Assembly: GCA_947683625.1 (NCBI GenBank)
Contig: CANTUR010000153.1
Coordinates: 1,054,001-1,118,000 of the forward strand
DNA: 64,000 nucleotides
Direction: 5' to 3'
Source of the DNA: Mallotus nudiflorus
Taxonomy: Eukaryota > Streptophyta > Magnoliopsida > Malpighiales > Euphorbiaceae
Positions within the stretch are counted from its first letter, which is position 1. Each line of letters opens with the position of its first letter. The notes beneath the pieces are model-generated. The model had not been told where the DNA came from and did no database searches. It saw only the letters and a program-made list of their open reading frames with translations. Position numbers and translations under genes: made by a program. This document shows positions 34,906-47,411 of the stretch, piece after piece.

Positions 34906-35399
34906 TTTTAGTGTATTTCATTAAAATGTTTTATATAATATAGGTAATTGTAAATAAACAAAAAAAATTATTACATAGTTGAAAGTACTCAAATTTATAT
35001 AAAATTTGTTATTAATATTTGTGAAAAATAATAAGAGTGTAGAATATGTGGATTTAATTAATTAAAAATAAAAAAGTTAATTATTAGTAATTAATTTATT
35101 TTAAATAGTTAATTTAAATTGTGTGTTTATAAATATGAACTTAAAGATAGATTTCAAATCAAGAATGTCAGCTAATATAGGTTATAAATAAAATTCAAAA
35201 AATTATAAATACACAAATCATAAGTAAAAAAAAAAAATATGAATCTTCAAAAAAATATTGTGCATATGGTAAGCGTGATAAAAAAATTTAAGTGAAATAT
35301 CAATAGTCAAATAATATTTATGAGAATCAAGTTGCAGAGAAAGGAATTACAATTTTTTATGTGTCACAAGGCCAATGCATGCGAATTCTAGATCATAAC
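34905..35399. other. AT-rich DNA without a gene
   Basis: Nothing recognised; only short AT-rich words and one A-run near 35227. Confidence 0.4.
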
Positions 35400-38002
35400 C
35401 CAAAATTCTGATGGTGATTAACCCATTCATTACTCATGTCCATGACCAGAGACCCACCACTTTGAGGATCACCACCATCATCCCCATCATCATCATCATC
35501 AACATTAGTGTCACGAGGCGCATATAGATTTGGATCATATGGAGGCATGTGATGTGAGGGAGTAGGCACTTCATGCGGTTGAGGGGTGCTAAATGAGGAA
35601 AGAAAATTTTGGGTGGAAGAAGAAGGAATTGATGGAAATTGAGGAGTTTAAATTTTCAGAGCCATTTGTGATAAACTCATAATATAAGTAAATGGAAGTT
35701 GATTGAGATTGAAGTTTGAGAATTGGGAGGTAGGATAGGGAGTATGGTGTGATGAAGAGGGAAATGATGGAAAAGAAAAAGGTAATCAGGTAGGAGGAAG
35801 GGGATTTGAAGCATGAAAAAATTGACCAGTTAGATAAGTGATGGCATACTAAGGTTGAGGAATGAATGAAGTGCTTGATGGACTAGCTGCTGACACTAAT
35901 GTAGATGATATCTTGATGACTTGGGTGCAAGTTGCAAAGGTGGACTCAATATGAACAGTGCGTGGCTGAGGAACATGAATACATGCATCACTTACAGGAG
36001 AGGTCTTTGAGCGATAGCTCGTTTATGTGCATGTCATTGATGATGCAGCATTGTCTCTGCATCAATAGCCCTAACATTAATCAAGTGTTTTGGAAGAGAG
36101 GTAGGTTCTAGTACAAGGTTGGGGCATGGCATATCATTGGTAACTCTTCACCTTAAATCATTAATTTAAAATTGGGTAATGTTGGCGATCTGATTAGCTT
36201 AAGATAAATCATGAGTCAACATGATATGCTTAATAGAATCAACCTACACATTGAAAAAAAATAAAATATAAAAAAATGACTTTACAAAATAATTAAAATA
36301 AAAAATGAAATATAATATCTTACCACTACACCCAAGCAAGCACTATTGGGTGAGATCCATCAACATACCACTAAACGAAACCAATCCAAATACTGGGAAT
36401 GGTAATGTCTAGATCCATGTGAAGCTTGCCCAACCATAACACTATGAGCTCAATGGTCCTAAAGTAAGATCCAATGGGCATGTTTGTCTACCCAATTTGT
36501 GTCATGATCCTGTAAATTATAGTGATACAATGCATCAATGTGGAAAGGGGGATAAGGAATAGGTTGAACACATCCAAATTGGCTTAGCACCCTATTAGGA
36601 TAGTGCCATTCAACAATGTGGATGTAAATGAGGGGTACTAATGCACATTATATGTCTTAACCTTGTAAGCAATAAATGGGTAGTTGTTGAATGACATCCT
36701 CAGTGTATGGCTTCCAAATAATTTGTATAAATAATTTATTTTATTTAAAAAAGCATAAATTATGTAATGAAGTAAAAAAAATACAACATTATTTTTATAA
36801 ATAAATTTTTTAGACATGACATTGTACTTTTTTAATAACTCCTTATTAGGTTATGCTCTTATAATTGTGCAATAAACTTCTTATTAATGTGGTGAAAGCT
36901 CTACCTTATCCTGATGTGCATTATAAAGTCTAAGCCAAATGTTTGTAATAACATGTGTGGGAATCGATGTAATCCTATGTAGTTTGCTCCATCTAAAATA
37001 ATTGCATTTATATCTTAGTAACATAATATCATAATTTTAATTAAAAAATTATAAAAATATACCTATTTTAAGAGGTGCATTTGTAAGAATTGACTGATCA
37101 CGCAATGTGGGAGCGAGAAAAGGAAAGCTCGCTTAAGCCCATATTTGAAGGAGAAAGAGTGGGCTGCTCATCTATGCCACTATTGGTAGCCTCAATGCAT
37201 GGAAAACTCCCTATACACGAAAACAAAACATGCAGATCCTCAATTATAATGACCTATTAAGTCAATATCTTTTAAAAATTGAAGGAATTGCAAGCCAACT
37301 TTGCCCATGTCTATGGTAGAGAACAAAACCGATGAACATGGCTGTAAAATGTAGGCACGTGTATGGCTATGCAATGTCGTCCAATTAGCTTGTTTAGGAA
37401 ATTCTTTGAAGTGCTCTTTAAACCAAGAACTGTGAACCAATGAGTAATAAATTTTTGGTTATTCTAGTGAAGTACCTAAAAGTGATTCGCATAACTCTAG
37501 GTAATCCTGACAAACTCTAGCAATAATAAAACAACCATCAATCGATAATCCTATCAATGCAGTAACATCTTGGAGTGTAATCATGCACTCTCCATCAGGA
37601 AGATGGAAAGTATGTGTCTTTGGTCTCCATTGCTCTACTAAAGCCGAAATAAGGTGATGATCAAGTTTTATCTAGCGTATTTTTGTAACTTCGAGAAATC
37701 TAGCTTTTCAAAATAGGCCATCCATTTTAGGACTCATGTTTCTATATATGTTATTGGTTTAAGAGCCCTATCAATATATTATGACCGGTTCTTCCAACTA
37801 CAAATGTAACATTTATAATTAATAATGATAAATTATTTTGCTAGTTATCTAATCCCTTATTATTTTCATTAAAAAATGTATACAATACTGTTAACTCATC
37901 ATGCAATATAGCCTCTTATCTATGCTTATTTTGCAGATAGAGTAATAATGGCGCATTAAGCCCTGCTTAAATGTAATCACTTGGCAAAAAATTTTGATCC
38001 AT
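35400..38002 (-). pseudogene. MAIN-like plant mobile domain (PMD) gene
   Basis: On the minus strand the start is ATG at 38002 (MDQNFLPSDY, then LLLYLQNKHR). After a probable intron, ISALVEQWRPKTHTFHLP and GECMITLQDVTALIGLSIDG (about 37650-37540) give the PMD core, then HSSWFKEHFKEFPKQANWTT and LQFLKDIDLIGHYN (37440-37240). The C-terminal part, VPLIYIHIVEWHYPNRVLSQ, FGCVQPIPYPPFHIDAL and DTNWVDKHAHW, lies at about 36640-36450. This is the whole order of the PMD of MAIN/MAIL1 and PP7-long-form-like proteins. Stops are few per block. It sits close to a MULE transposase on the same strand, a combination known in plants. Confidence 0.82.
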
Positions 38003-38373
38003 ATTTACCAAAATATAAATAAATTATCTATTTGTTAAAATATTTAACAAATACAAAATCTTTAACATAACTAATACACATGTTATTCGACAGTGACGTC
38101 TCATAAATATATATTTCAAAAATTATATGTGCAAATACAATAAATTCATATGTGAATGTAATAATAAGAATTATTATAGGCACCATATGTCATGAAATAA
38201 CAAAAATTTATATTGTTTTGATAACATTAAGATGTAGCTTCACATGTCTATAAGCTATCATTGAGTTGTTATTGAACTATAATTCAGTACTATAGAATAT
38301 GCTGGACTTGATTACTTTATAATGAAACCCTATTCACACACACATACATAAACACATACTTTCTTATTTATAT

Positions 38374-38799
38374 ATGGCAACCGGTTCTTCACATGGTGGT
38401 AGAGACAAAATATGACTATCACCAAAATATGATGATAGTTATCACCATTTAAGAGTATTGGAACCAAAAGAGGATTATGCAGGACTACAACAGGAATGGG
38501 CATTTCGAGTGAATGAAGCTGAGATTATAGTTGACCAACTACTTGAATTAGGAGCACCTATAGTTAGGTATTTGGAATTATTAATGCAAAGAAGAAACTG
38601 ATCTAAATATGAAGTTGTAGTTAAAAGAATTAGAGAGGAGAACAATCAGATGTTTTTAAGAAGAGCAAGGTATTATATGTTTAAGCTTGCTAATAATTAA
38701 GCAACTGCAATGGGAAAGACACTTACACAGATAGAGGTGAATAATGTTCTTAATAATCCTACATATATTTCTGACTATGAGATTTTTGCTGAAGATTAA
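38374..38799 (+). pseudogene. Unrecognised 141-codon ORF with three stops
   Basis: From ATG 38374 (MATGSSHGGRDKI) one frame continues to a TAA at 38799 with only three internal stops: TGA, TGA and TAA. Between them it is hydrophilic and helical-looking, with EDYAGLQQEWAFRVNEAE, IIVDQLLELGAPIVRYLELL and RRARYYMFKLANN. No family was recognised. It runs opposite to the PMD gene and transposase on either side. TGA and TAA at places where CGA and CAA would fit suggest decay of methylated C to T in a once-functional gene. Confidence 0.5.
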
Positions 38800-39327
38800 A
38801 TTTTTTGATGTAATTTATTTTATTATATTTCCTCATTTAATATTTCAATATCAGAGGTACAGTTAGTGGAGTGTACTAATGAATTATACATTCTAGCTTG
38901 TTGTTCATTGCCATCTTCTAATAACTCTCGAGTTCGCTATTTGAAGAATGCTCATTGATACATATCATGATATGATTATTCTCCTTCTTAATATGATATA
39001 AAGCATTTCGTATTGATTCCATATCACATCATCTCATTTCAATTACCTTTGATTTAAGTAAATGTAAATAAAGTTCTTTAGCTTTTTTTTCAAAGTGCTT
39101 CAGATTGTTGTACAAGATATTCTCATTTTTCAATCATTTTTACCAAAACTGCATCCATTGGATCCATTGGATATTATATTTTCTTGGATCGATTGGATAT
39201 GAAAAATCATTATCTAGAGCCCAATGACGTCTAGTGGCCTTGAATATATCTCTTGGAGAATAAACTGTAAACATTGTACCTATAAAATATTTTCTTTTTT
39301 TCATTCATTTTATAAATAATTTCACCT

Positions 39328-39328
<1 letters not shown>

Positions 39329-39358
<30 letters not shown>
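39329..39358. repeat. (TA)n microsatellite
   Basis: About fourteen uninterrupted TA units; another lies at 39946-39974. Confidence 0.9.
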
Positions 39359-39361
<3 letters not shown>

Positions 39362-39425
39362 CAACATTTTGATGAACATGAAAGAAGATATTTTACAAAG
39401 GTAGTGTCATTATCACTATAATCTT

Positions 39426-39940
39426 TTATACCTTGGTATCTAAAGCATTGAAACTACATTCTGTTTCTAACTGAGATTGTTGTTTAGATGTGACATTGGA
39501 CATATCATATTTGTTGAGATGATTATTCATGAAAACAATCTCCTTTGTTAATTGGTTAACTACATTCTCAACTTCTTTATTAGTGTGTCTTAATAGAGTT
39601 ACTGATATTGCTTTTAGTGTTGGTAAATCATGGTACCCATAATAAGCTTCCAATTCAATTTTATTTCCTATAAATGACCCCAAATTGGATATGCTCTAAC
39701 AATAATGTTATAAGACTATCCAAAATCATCTAAATTTATTGTATAATACCCAATAAATATATGATTTACACATCGAGGTTCAAGAGGTGAATAAGTTGGA
39801 CAATTTTTGAATGGCCATTTTGTTCCATACCAAATTACACCATTCAGGTCTTCATATTTGTAAAAAATTTTAAAGTTCTTTTAGCATGTACTTTATTTGA
39901 AGAACTTAGCGATCCAACTTTTTTTTTCTTTTTTATTCAT
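39426..39940 (-). pseudogene. Unrecognised ~170-codon ORF, minus strand
   Basis: From ATG 39940 (MNKKEKKSWIAKFFK) the frame continues with TAA, TAA and TAG at glutamine-like positions, through YKYEDLNGVIWYGTKWPFK, TYSPLEPRCVNHIFIGYYTI and IIVRAYPIWGHL. A +1 shift near 39678 leads to IGNKIELEAYYGYHDLPTL and a coiled-coil-like tail (NVVNQLTKEIVFMNNHLNK). The mix of Trp, Tyr, Cys and Pro argues for real coding history. I do not recognise the family. It lies between the PMD gene and the MULE transposase, on their strand. Confidence 0.5.
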
Positions 39941-39942
39941 TC

Positions 39943-39976
<34 letters not shown>

Positions 39977-40099
39977 CATGAGTATAACTAATAGTTTGTG
40001 TTATGTAATTAAATAACCTAATAAGATATAAACTCGATATACAATTCAGCATTGCAAAAGTTTCAAGAATATATATATAATTAATGGCAAAATCCCTAA

Positions 40100-41009
40100 C
40101 TTTTTTTATTATTTTTATCCATAAGTCTAAACATTATGCCCGATCAAACCATAATTCCTACAAAAGTTTGATGAAGCATGAATATTTTGTTCATTTATTT
40201 CATTTCTAATACACGTTGATATGGGTCTTGCTTTTTTTCATTTCCATATTGGGTTTGGTACAAATGGCAAATCATTTGACTTCAGTTAATAATTAGGATG
40301 ACCTAAAGGAACGAAATAAGTTAACCAACATTTTAAAATTTCACTGACGAAGTGAAAGGAAGCAATAAATTCTCTGTAATCAATTTTATATGTTAAACAA
40401 CTAACAATGGCATGAGAACAAGGAATTTTGGTTTGTTAGAACTTTTCACATGTCTAGCTTTTTTATTTTAGGTCGACAACTTGTTTGTGACCACTTTTTC
40501 TACGTGCATTGTTAAAAGCAGTCATTATTTTGAAAGATCCTATTCTTTATATCATATCTTTGCACGACATGCTCATTCACCTTATTAATTTGATGCTGTA
40601 ATATTTCTACACATGTTGATGTCCATAAAAAGCCATCATTCGATAAATTAGTGTATTCAGTTCGATGCTGATCAAACCAATCAACTAGCTTTGTAAAAAT
40701 TTATTGCATCATTGTAGTCATAGGCATCGCTTGAATACTCTTTAACATGGAATTGATAAATTCATCATAGTTTTTACTTATAACACCATGATGATGACCA
40801 CTATTATAGGCTAAAATCCATTTCTCCTTTGGAATTTTGTCAATCCATTTTTTTGACTTTGGATTTCAAAGCTCTACTTTGTCCATCCATCTCTTGAACT
40901 TTCTTTTCTGGAACTCTCTACCTACTTTATCAAGTAAGTTCTTTATGGAACCATTTTTAAACTTGGTGTTATAATTGTTAAGCACATGATGTAAATAGCA
41001 TCGATGTGC
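40100..41009 (-). pseudogene. MULE transposase, C-terminal half
   Basis: Read leftward from 41009: HRCYLHHVLNNYNTKFKNGS, KKWIDKIPKEKWILAYNS and DEFINSMLKSIQAMPM give the end of the MuDR DDE core, where the last catalytic residue is expected. A SWIM-type zinc finger follows with PCSHAIVSC at about 40400, then DYREFIASFHFVSEIL and ARPISTCIRNEI. A worn CCHC knuckle (C-x2-Y-GLIGHN) stands near 40130. The order matches MULE transposases closely. The other half lies beyond the solo LTR. Confidence 0.85.
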
Positions 41010-42537
41010 ATTACTATTAGGTTTCGTGATCTATACACAGTGGAAAGATAAAATTTCAATAATAAACTTGAACCCGGATCCAAGTAATTCAATTAATTGA
41101 TTAAATCTAAGGTTTTCATTTTCTTACCGTAAACACAAAAGAGGCAAGAAATTTAGAAGGAAGAGAGGAGGTTCCCTTCGATGACACCTTACCTTGAGCT
41201 TTTAATTTAGCAGTTTCGATTTGAGACATATCCAAAAGAATTCATCCTCCACATGTGTCCGTATGAAAAACCTTTGATTTTGAAAATGTATAACTGTGTG
41301 CTAGAACCTTCTTTTGATTACTCACAAATCAATAATAAAAAGAACTTTGTATTTTATTTTCTAAGAGGAGAGAAAATGAATTTGGTGGTAGAATAATGAG
41401 AGTTTATAAAACCATAGAGAATATAACATATTTATAGACATTTAAATTAGGGTTTCACTTACTAAACAACCTTTTGGTAATTTCTCACTTATTCTTATTC
41501 TGATTTTATTTAAAATTAAATTAGAAATAATATTCTATGTATTTAAGATAACCTTTGCCTTAAATAAATAAATAAATAATTTATTTATTTATTTCCACAT
41601 AGCTTATTTGGGCTTGTTAAACCCATATTCATTTTGGGCTTGTTCAAAACGTGTAACCTTATAGGTTCACATGATGTTGGCAGTGGGCCTTAAATCTCTA
41701 TTTAGACCTACAAGTCATAAGTGGCCTCTAGCAAGACATTATGACTACTCAACTCATGTGAAGTCAACAATTTGACATAACCTAATATATAATGAATATT
41801 CTAGTCCTTTTGTCACATGATATATTGATTGAATATAAGGCATAGATTATGTCATCCTTATAGAATTCAATCATATAATTTCTTGATTCCAAGTAAACTA
41901 AGAATGATAACTCTTTATCAATTTACTTTAGCATGGTCATGCATTTTCCTTAGTTTATCTTATCAAAGGCCCCATAGATATCTTACTCATATTAAATGAG
42001 GGACAAATTCCTTCTCAATCACTCACATTCCTCACATAACTCATTTTATACCCAACAACAACTTATTTTATCATCCAGTTAAAGATAATGTAAGATTGTG
42101 TTAAAATACAAAATAGTTATATAGAAATCCATAGTGATTTCAAGGTTAGAGGACTAAGCCAATATTACTATGATGAGAATTAATTATAATTTTCTATGTA
42201 GTATTCTCATGATGGATCAATCCAACACATCATTTCTCAAATAAGTACCTATGAGTTGGCTTAATATCTGATATTCATTATTAGTAAAACATAATCATCA
42301 ATCAACACCATACTAGCCATAATACATTGTTATAACTAGGGATAATTTGAACAGAACTCATATTAATATAAGGGTTTTACTATCAAGTCACATACTTGAT
42401 GACCTTAGTAAGAATTGACTATTCAAGTAATTATCATAACATAAAATGATAATGAAAAATGTCTCTTTGTTAAATAAAATGATAAATTCAAAACATTGTC
42501 ATACATGATTGACCTAGTGCATATCACTAACAATTGC
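41010..42537 (-). mobile_element. Solo LTR of a copia-type element, in the MULE transposase
   Basis: On the minus strand it starts TGTTAGTGATATGCACTAGG at 42532 and ends GAAACCTAATA at 41015. Flanks are ATTAC (41010-41014) and ATTGC (42533-42537), a four-of-five target duplication. The start and the end wording resemble Angela/BARE-like copia LTRs; the superfamily call rests on this alone. No internal region is present, so it is a solo LTR left by recombination. It splits the transposase between the aspartate region and HRCYLHH. Confidence 0.75.
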
Positions 42538-43425
42538 CACACCATATTTCACCTTTTATCATATGCTTTATTCTAATATGACAATCATAAATAATAAAAA
42601 TATCATCTCTCCCATTATAACAACAATAGCACAAAAACTTCTTAAAGTATTCCTAGTTGTCTTTATTCTCTTTTTTTTACCAAAACAAATGCTAATGGTA
42701 ATATAGCATTATTCCCATCAACTGCTTCAATAATCATTAGTACTCTTCTATATTTATCATAAAGAAATATACATCCATATATATGATAGGTTTTCAATGT
42801 TTGAACCTATCAATAATGGCTTATATGCACAAAACATGTGTTTGAATTGTTGAACACTTGGAACTAGAATGTGATTTTGCAAATGGGCCTCCATTTCATT
42901 TTGCAAAAAAAAAAACCAAGATTAAGAGTCATCGTAACATGCATGAAGTCAAAAAGTAGTTTATAGGACTCATCCTAATCTCCCTATAAATTTGCAACTA
43001 CCTTCTATTTTCCTTTCTGTACCTTTTTATATATCAATGTGATACTAAACTGTTCTTTTATCCTAACAAGCAATGCTTTCACCTTAACATTGCTATACAT
43101 GTAACATTGCTTAAATGTAAGCAACTATCATATTAGAGTTAAAATTCTTATTATCTTGACTCTATCTAGGAGCACTACACATGTGTCAGCCATTATATCT
43201 CATAATTTGCCAAAACCACTTCTCTTTATCTCAATGGTTCTTACTCTCCATTCATACCCAGTTTACAAACTAAAGTTATAGTATTATACCTAGTTTCAGA
43301 ACTTGTAAATTGTTGCCCAGAATATAACTTGCAAGCTATTTTTACTACCTCTCTGGATTGAAATAACATACCCTTCATAAGATCTTTAGAGGGATATTAG
43401 AAAATTTCATTAACATTTGAGGGAT
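42538..43425 (-). pseudogene. MULE transposase, N-terminal half
   Basis: Read leftward from about 43425: MKGMLFQSREVVKIACKLYS and YNTITLVCKLGMNGEW match the MuDR N-terminal domain. VKVKALLVRIKEQFSITLIY and MEAHLQNHILVPSVQQFKHM lead to FKHMFCAYKPLLIGS, the start of the DDE core (first Asp expected a few residues later). IYDCHIRIKHMIKGE stands at 42600, just before the solo LTR. Frameshifts separate these blocks. The extreme N-terminus is cut by the Tat-2 LTR at 43441. Confidence 0.8.
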
Positions 43426-43440
43426 TTCTATCAATATACA

Positions 43441-44695
43441 TGTCATGCCTCAAATTTAACTGTCTCTAAAAATGTCCAATGATGAATATAAATAGACTCC
43501 ACCACCCTCTTATACTCAATTTTCCCTATAAATAGACCCCTTTACACCCCATTCTAAGGGGGGGGGGGAGCAAGTGGAAACACATACACACACTCAAAAA
43601 TCAGTTCGATTGAAGGTGCTAAAAACCCCTTTCTAGATAGTTTTTACTCTCCCACAACCTTTCTCTTAGGTTGTTAGATCCTTTTTCCAACCAAACCAAG
43701 CCTTATCTTTGTCGAAGCATGCTTCAAAGGTGTACAATATAGCATCATTTTGATGTCATTTTAAACCTCTTGATGAGGAAAAGGTTGATAATCTCTTGAA
43801 GCTAAAGCTTCAAAACCCACACAAGCTTAGTTAAGTCTAAGGACCATACAATTATTTTAGCACATTTATTTTATCGCATTGCATTTTATTTTATTGTCAC
43901 CAACATTTAGGAATATTGCTGTGATTGTGTGATAAGACTGGCAATCTTGCATACTATCTGAATAATATATGCTTTATTATGCTCGTTTCATATCACCATT
44001 CTGCATCCTCTATTTTTAAAATAATGAAATCACATCATAAATACCAATAATGTGAAAAAGTCATATCCCAAAATAGAGTCATCATGCTCTCAATCCAATG
44101 ATGACCTCATGCATCCTTTATATTATTGTCATACATCATCATAGCATAAATAATCATTGCAAGCATGCATGATCATCCTGTTATTCATGAAATCGAGCAA
44201 GTTGTGTGAGTGGTCGTGTTAATCTTGCAAATCAATATTATTCAAATTAGATTTACTTTTCTACAATCTTCCCTTTTCATATGTATTTTATCAAGAAAGT
44301 GATGTAATAATTAAATTTTCAACTTTATTATCTTCCACTATTTGATGTACTGTATGAATGCTATACAAACTGTCATTACCGAAACTAGGGTGATGCGGTA
44401 ATTATACATCGAATATCATATAATGAGAAATAATCAAAAAGTAGATGTGATCCCTTGAACCTAAAAATCTCTATTGGGGATAATACTCGTTGAGTGACCC
44501 GATGTTGTCCCCTTCTTTTTCCAATTTTCTAAAATCCAGGTGGCGACTCCATAAAATCAAAAGCATCTCATCCCCCCTAAGACCAATCATTTGTCCATAT
44601 TTGGTACAGTTGTCATGTCCCTCAAAAATGGAAAGACCCGCACAAATGTCCCACAAAAACATATCACTATCCAAAACCGAGTGAGGTCACTCATA
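43441..44695 (+). mobile_element. 5' LTR of Tat-2
   Basis: TGTCATGCC to GGTCACTCATA, colinear with the Tat-1 3' LTR but lacking about 540 bases after the first 50. A run of ten or more G at 43558 and the TATA box at 43527-43534 are present. It is followed one base later by a primer site, so it is a 5' LTR; its 3' partner would lie beyond the window. Confidence 0.88.
43527..43534 (+). promoter_or_regulatory. TATA box in Tat-2 LTR
   Basis: TATAAATA, same context as in the Tat-1 LTR (CCCTATAAATAGACCCCTT). Confidence 0.7.
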
Positions 44696-44696
44696 A

Positions 44697-44715
44697 TGGC
44701 AACTCCATTGGGGAC
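44697..44715 (+). other. Primer-binding site of Tat-2
   Basis: TGGCAACTCCATTGGGGAC, one base after the LTR. It is two bases from TGGCGACTCCACTGGGGAC, the tRNA-Arg-type primer site I associate with Tat/Ogre elements. Confidence 0.75.
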
Positions 44716-46058
44716 TTCTAAGTAAAAGGGATCAACTATAAAATGACTATTTCTCATTATGCAATACTCAATTATATAGAGCCCCTCACCACTGCATTTG
44801 CACTACACATTACACGTGCACCACTTGTCCCTAAAAGCCTCGATAATACTAAATGACATTGCCACCATGATTCCACTCGAGTCAGGGCGCAATGAAGATA
44901 TGTTATTATCACCTTTAGTCTTTACTCGTGCATTCGCCATACTCATTTAACCAAATTTTATAACCCAAGTCCTTAGGGGGGGGCGACCGAGTTATTAAAA
45001 GAATGCTAGACTCACTGATCGAAGTCCATAACCCTAGTCATATAGGGGCATCTCATTAAAGGAACCACTAGCCTTTCACTTTGGCTCAGCTTATGTAGAT
45101 AAACCAATAGTAACATCCACTAGGATTAAACTAAGCTATGCATGCTATCCTTGTCCTAACGCTGTTTGTTTGACTTGATACTCATAAATGACATGACCCT
45201 CCTAGTGTTTATCATTGAATGATATTGTCATGTTAGTTTTCATAGAAAATTTATGCTCAGGACTATATGATTCTCATCTACTTTGTGTGAGCCCAAAGCA
45301 CGAGGAATGATAAGAATCATGTACCTTAGCTTGATTAGTGTGTTAAAATTAACAAAATAATGACATCTCTTAATGACGGAACCTATGAGATGTCATCCAT
45401 TTATCCTTATCATATCAAATGAATAGGTTAGGAACCCAACTAGATTGTGGACCCTTATAATGGCAAAATCAAATTATAAACTATCAAAAAATATATTTAT
45501 GACTCCCGATAAACATATCGAATATTGATATGGGGCAAGAACTTAAACTCCTTTTGATTGACTTTCATCCTATGCATATGGGCACATGTGGGCTCTGGAC
45601 ATTATTTGAAGCCTGACAATTGACCCTCACATTGACATCATATGATTATCTCAAGTATATTTGAGTATTGTTCCTCAGTTTACCCTTTGGTTTTGACCAA
45701 CATAGATTGAAATAGCATAGTTCTGAGAGCAGAACCATAGTCCCTTGATGATTATAGGTTCAAAACCCACCTAGGAAAGAGACTGAATAACCTTGTAGAG
45801 AAATAAAGTTGGAAGCGAGAACTTGTTTGTGATTGGTTTGTTCACTACACAGGAAAACTAACTAGCTTTAATCATCCATACATAACATACAGGTAGATAA
45901 CACGTGCTAACATTTATTCTTTTTTTTTATAGGAATAATCATTTTTCATCATAGGATTTTACATCCACTCCATGCATACATGCTCACCCTTTTCTTTTGC
46001 AAGCACACATCATGCATCATTCATTTAGCTAACCCTAATAAATGTAAAGGAATATGAC
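44716..46058 (+). other. Leader of Tat-2
   Basis: No gene is seen in this 1.3-kb untranslated leader. At 44959-44983 it contains TATAACCCAAGTCCTTAG followed by a run of G, which is also in the leader of the nested element (49887-49911). Other shared words are GATTCCACT and TAGTAACATCC. Confidence 0.6.
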
Positions 46059-47411
46059 ATGAGTGACCAAAAAGATACCTCCTCTCAATAATTTGAAGAC
46101 ACTAAAAGAGGGGATCCAAAAGTTTCTCATTCACGGCACCATAGCTGTGATCCTTCAAGCTTAAATCAAAGCCAAAAGTGCTTGAGATGGGAATAACATA
46201 CCACTGAATGAAGCCTCTGCATTTGTTCACCTGATGATAGATAAGGCAAAGGGAATTCCTCACACTCCAGTTGAAGCTGATGATAATAATGGCAACTACT
46301 AAGATCTCAGGAATGCACCAAAAGTTACAAAAATTATTGACATGACCAAGCCTAAATTGACAGGGGAGGTTAAACTATTTGCCAATAAGATGGCTCAGTT
46401 GGAATTTGCCTTCAAAGATAAGGGAACTCATAGCACTAAAAACTTCACTGGCCTGATTCTATTCAAAGATGAGCCACTTCTAGATGATTTTAAGCTACCA
46501 CACTTTGCTAAGTTTGATGGACCAGGGGATTTGAAGGTCCATTTAAGGCAATATGCTACCTTCATGGCTACCATAAAGCTTACAGACATATTATTCGATT
46601 CTTCTTCATATCACTAGAGGAAGGACCAAGGGCATGGTTCTTTAACCTTGAAGAAGAAATAAAAAGTGATTGGCTATTGCTAACTCATAAGTTTATCAAG
46701 CAGTATGGATATAACATTCAGTTAGACATCATTCGAAGGTACCTTGAGACCACAAAGCAGAAAACTGGTGAAGCTTTTTATGATTATTTCATAAGATGGT
46801 GGGGAAAGGCAGTTAGATGAGAAACCATCCTCATGAGGATGAACAAGTAGAGCTAATAATAAAAGGGGCACTACCACACTTCAGAAAACATATGATCTTT
46901 GCTCATTATCCTAACTTCAAAGCTCTCTATTAAGTTGGGATCAGAATTGAGGATAAGGAACCTCAACAAGCTAGAAAAACTTTCATTGCAATATCCAACC
47001 AAACATCTAAAACCCCTTTACTAGAGCCACAGAAATAAACATGATCCAACCCAACACCCACAGCTCACCATCTATCAATGCGATCAGACCATTAAGAAAA
47101 TTCTCAAAATTTAACGTCCCACTATCTAAAATATTCCAAAGGCTTCAACAAAAGAACCTCTTATAGCCACAAGAGCCTAAGCCTTTTCCAAACCCACTAC
47201 CACCTCAAATTAACCAAAACTTGTTCTGCTACTTTCACTAGATGATTGACTATATCATTGCTACATGTAGAACTCTCAAAAATGAAATCCAAGACCTTAT
47301 TGACTCTGGAAAAATCAATGACCTAGTATTAAGACCAATCCTCTCTTAAACTATAAAAATATGACTCCACCAACCATCAACATGATCTCCTCCAATCTAC
47401 CAAAAGACCTT
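46059..47411 (+). pseudogene. gag of Tat-2 (5' part, before the nested insertion)
   Basis: ATG at 46059 (MSDQKDTSSQ) with an early stop. The best part is 46342-46617: FKLPHFAKFDGPGDLKVHLR and YATFMATIKL, the gag core of Tat elements, then EGPRAWFFNLEEEI and DWLLLTHKFIKQYGY in the next frame. A zinc-knuckle-like block C-YFH-MIDYIIATCRTLK followed by EIQDLIDSGKI lies near 47230-47310. The gene is then cut at 47411 by the nested element; the sequence resumes at 59064. Confidence 0.85.
47407..47411 (+). repeat. Target duplication ACCTT, left copy
   Basis: ACCTT here and at 59059-59063 exactly bracket the nested element, proving a single insertion into Tat-2 gag. Confidence 0.93.

Noticed and set aside
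44471..44684. Overlapping 60-codon frames on both strands in the Tat-2 LTR
   Set aside because: They lie in LTR DNA; the matching part of the Tat-1 LTR does not keep them open.
44697..44715. Primer sites taken as tRNA genes
   Set aside because: Only the 3'-end complement of a tRNA is present, with no cloverleaf around it.
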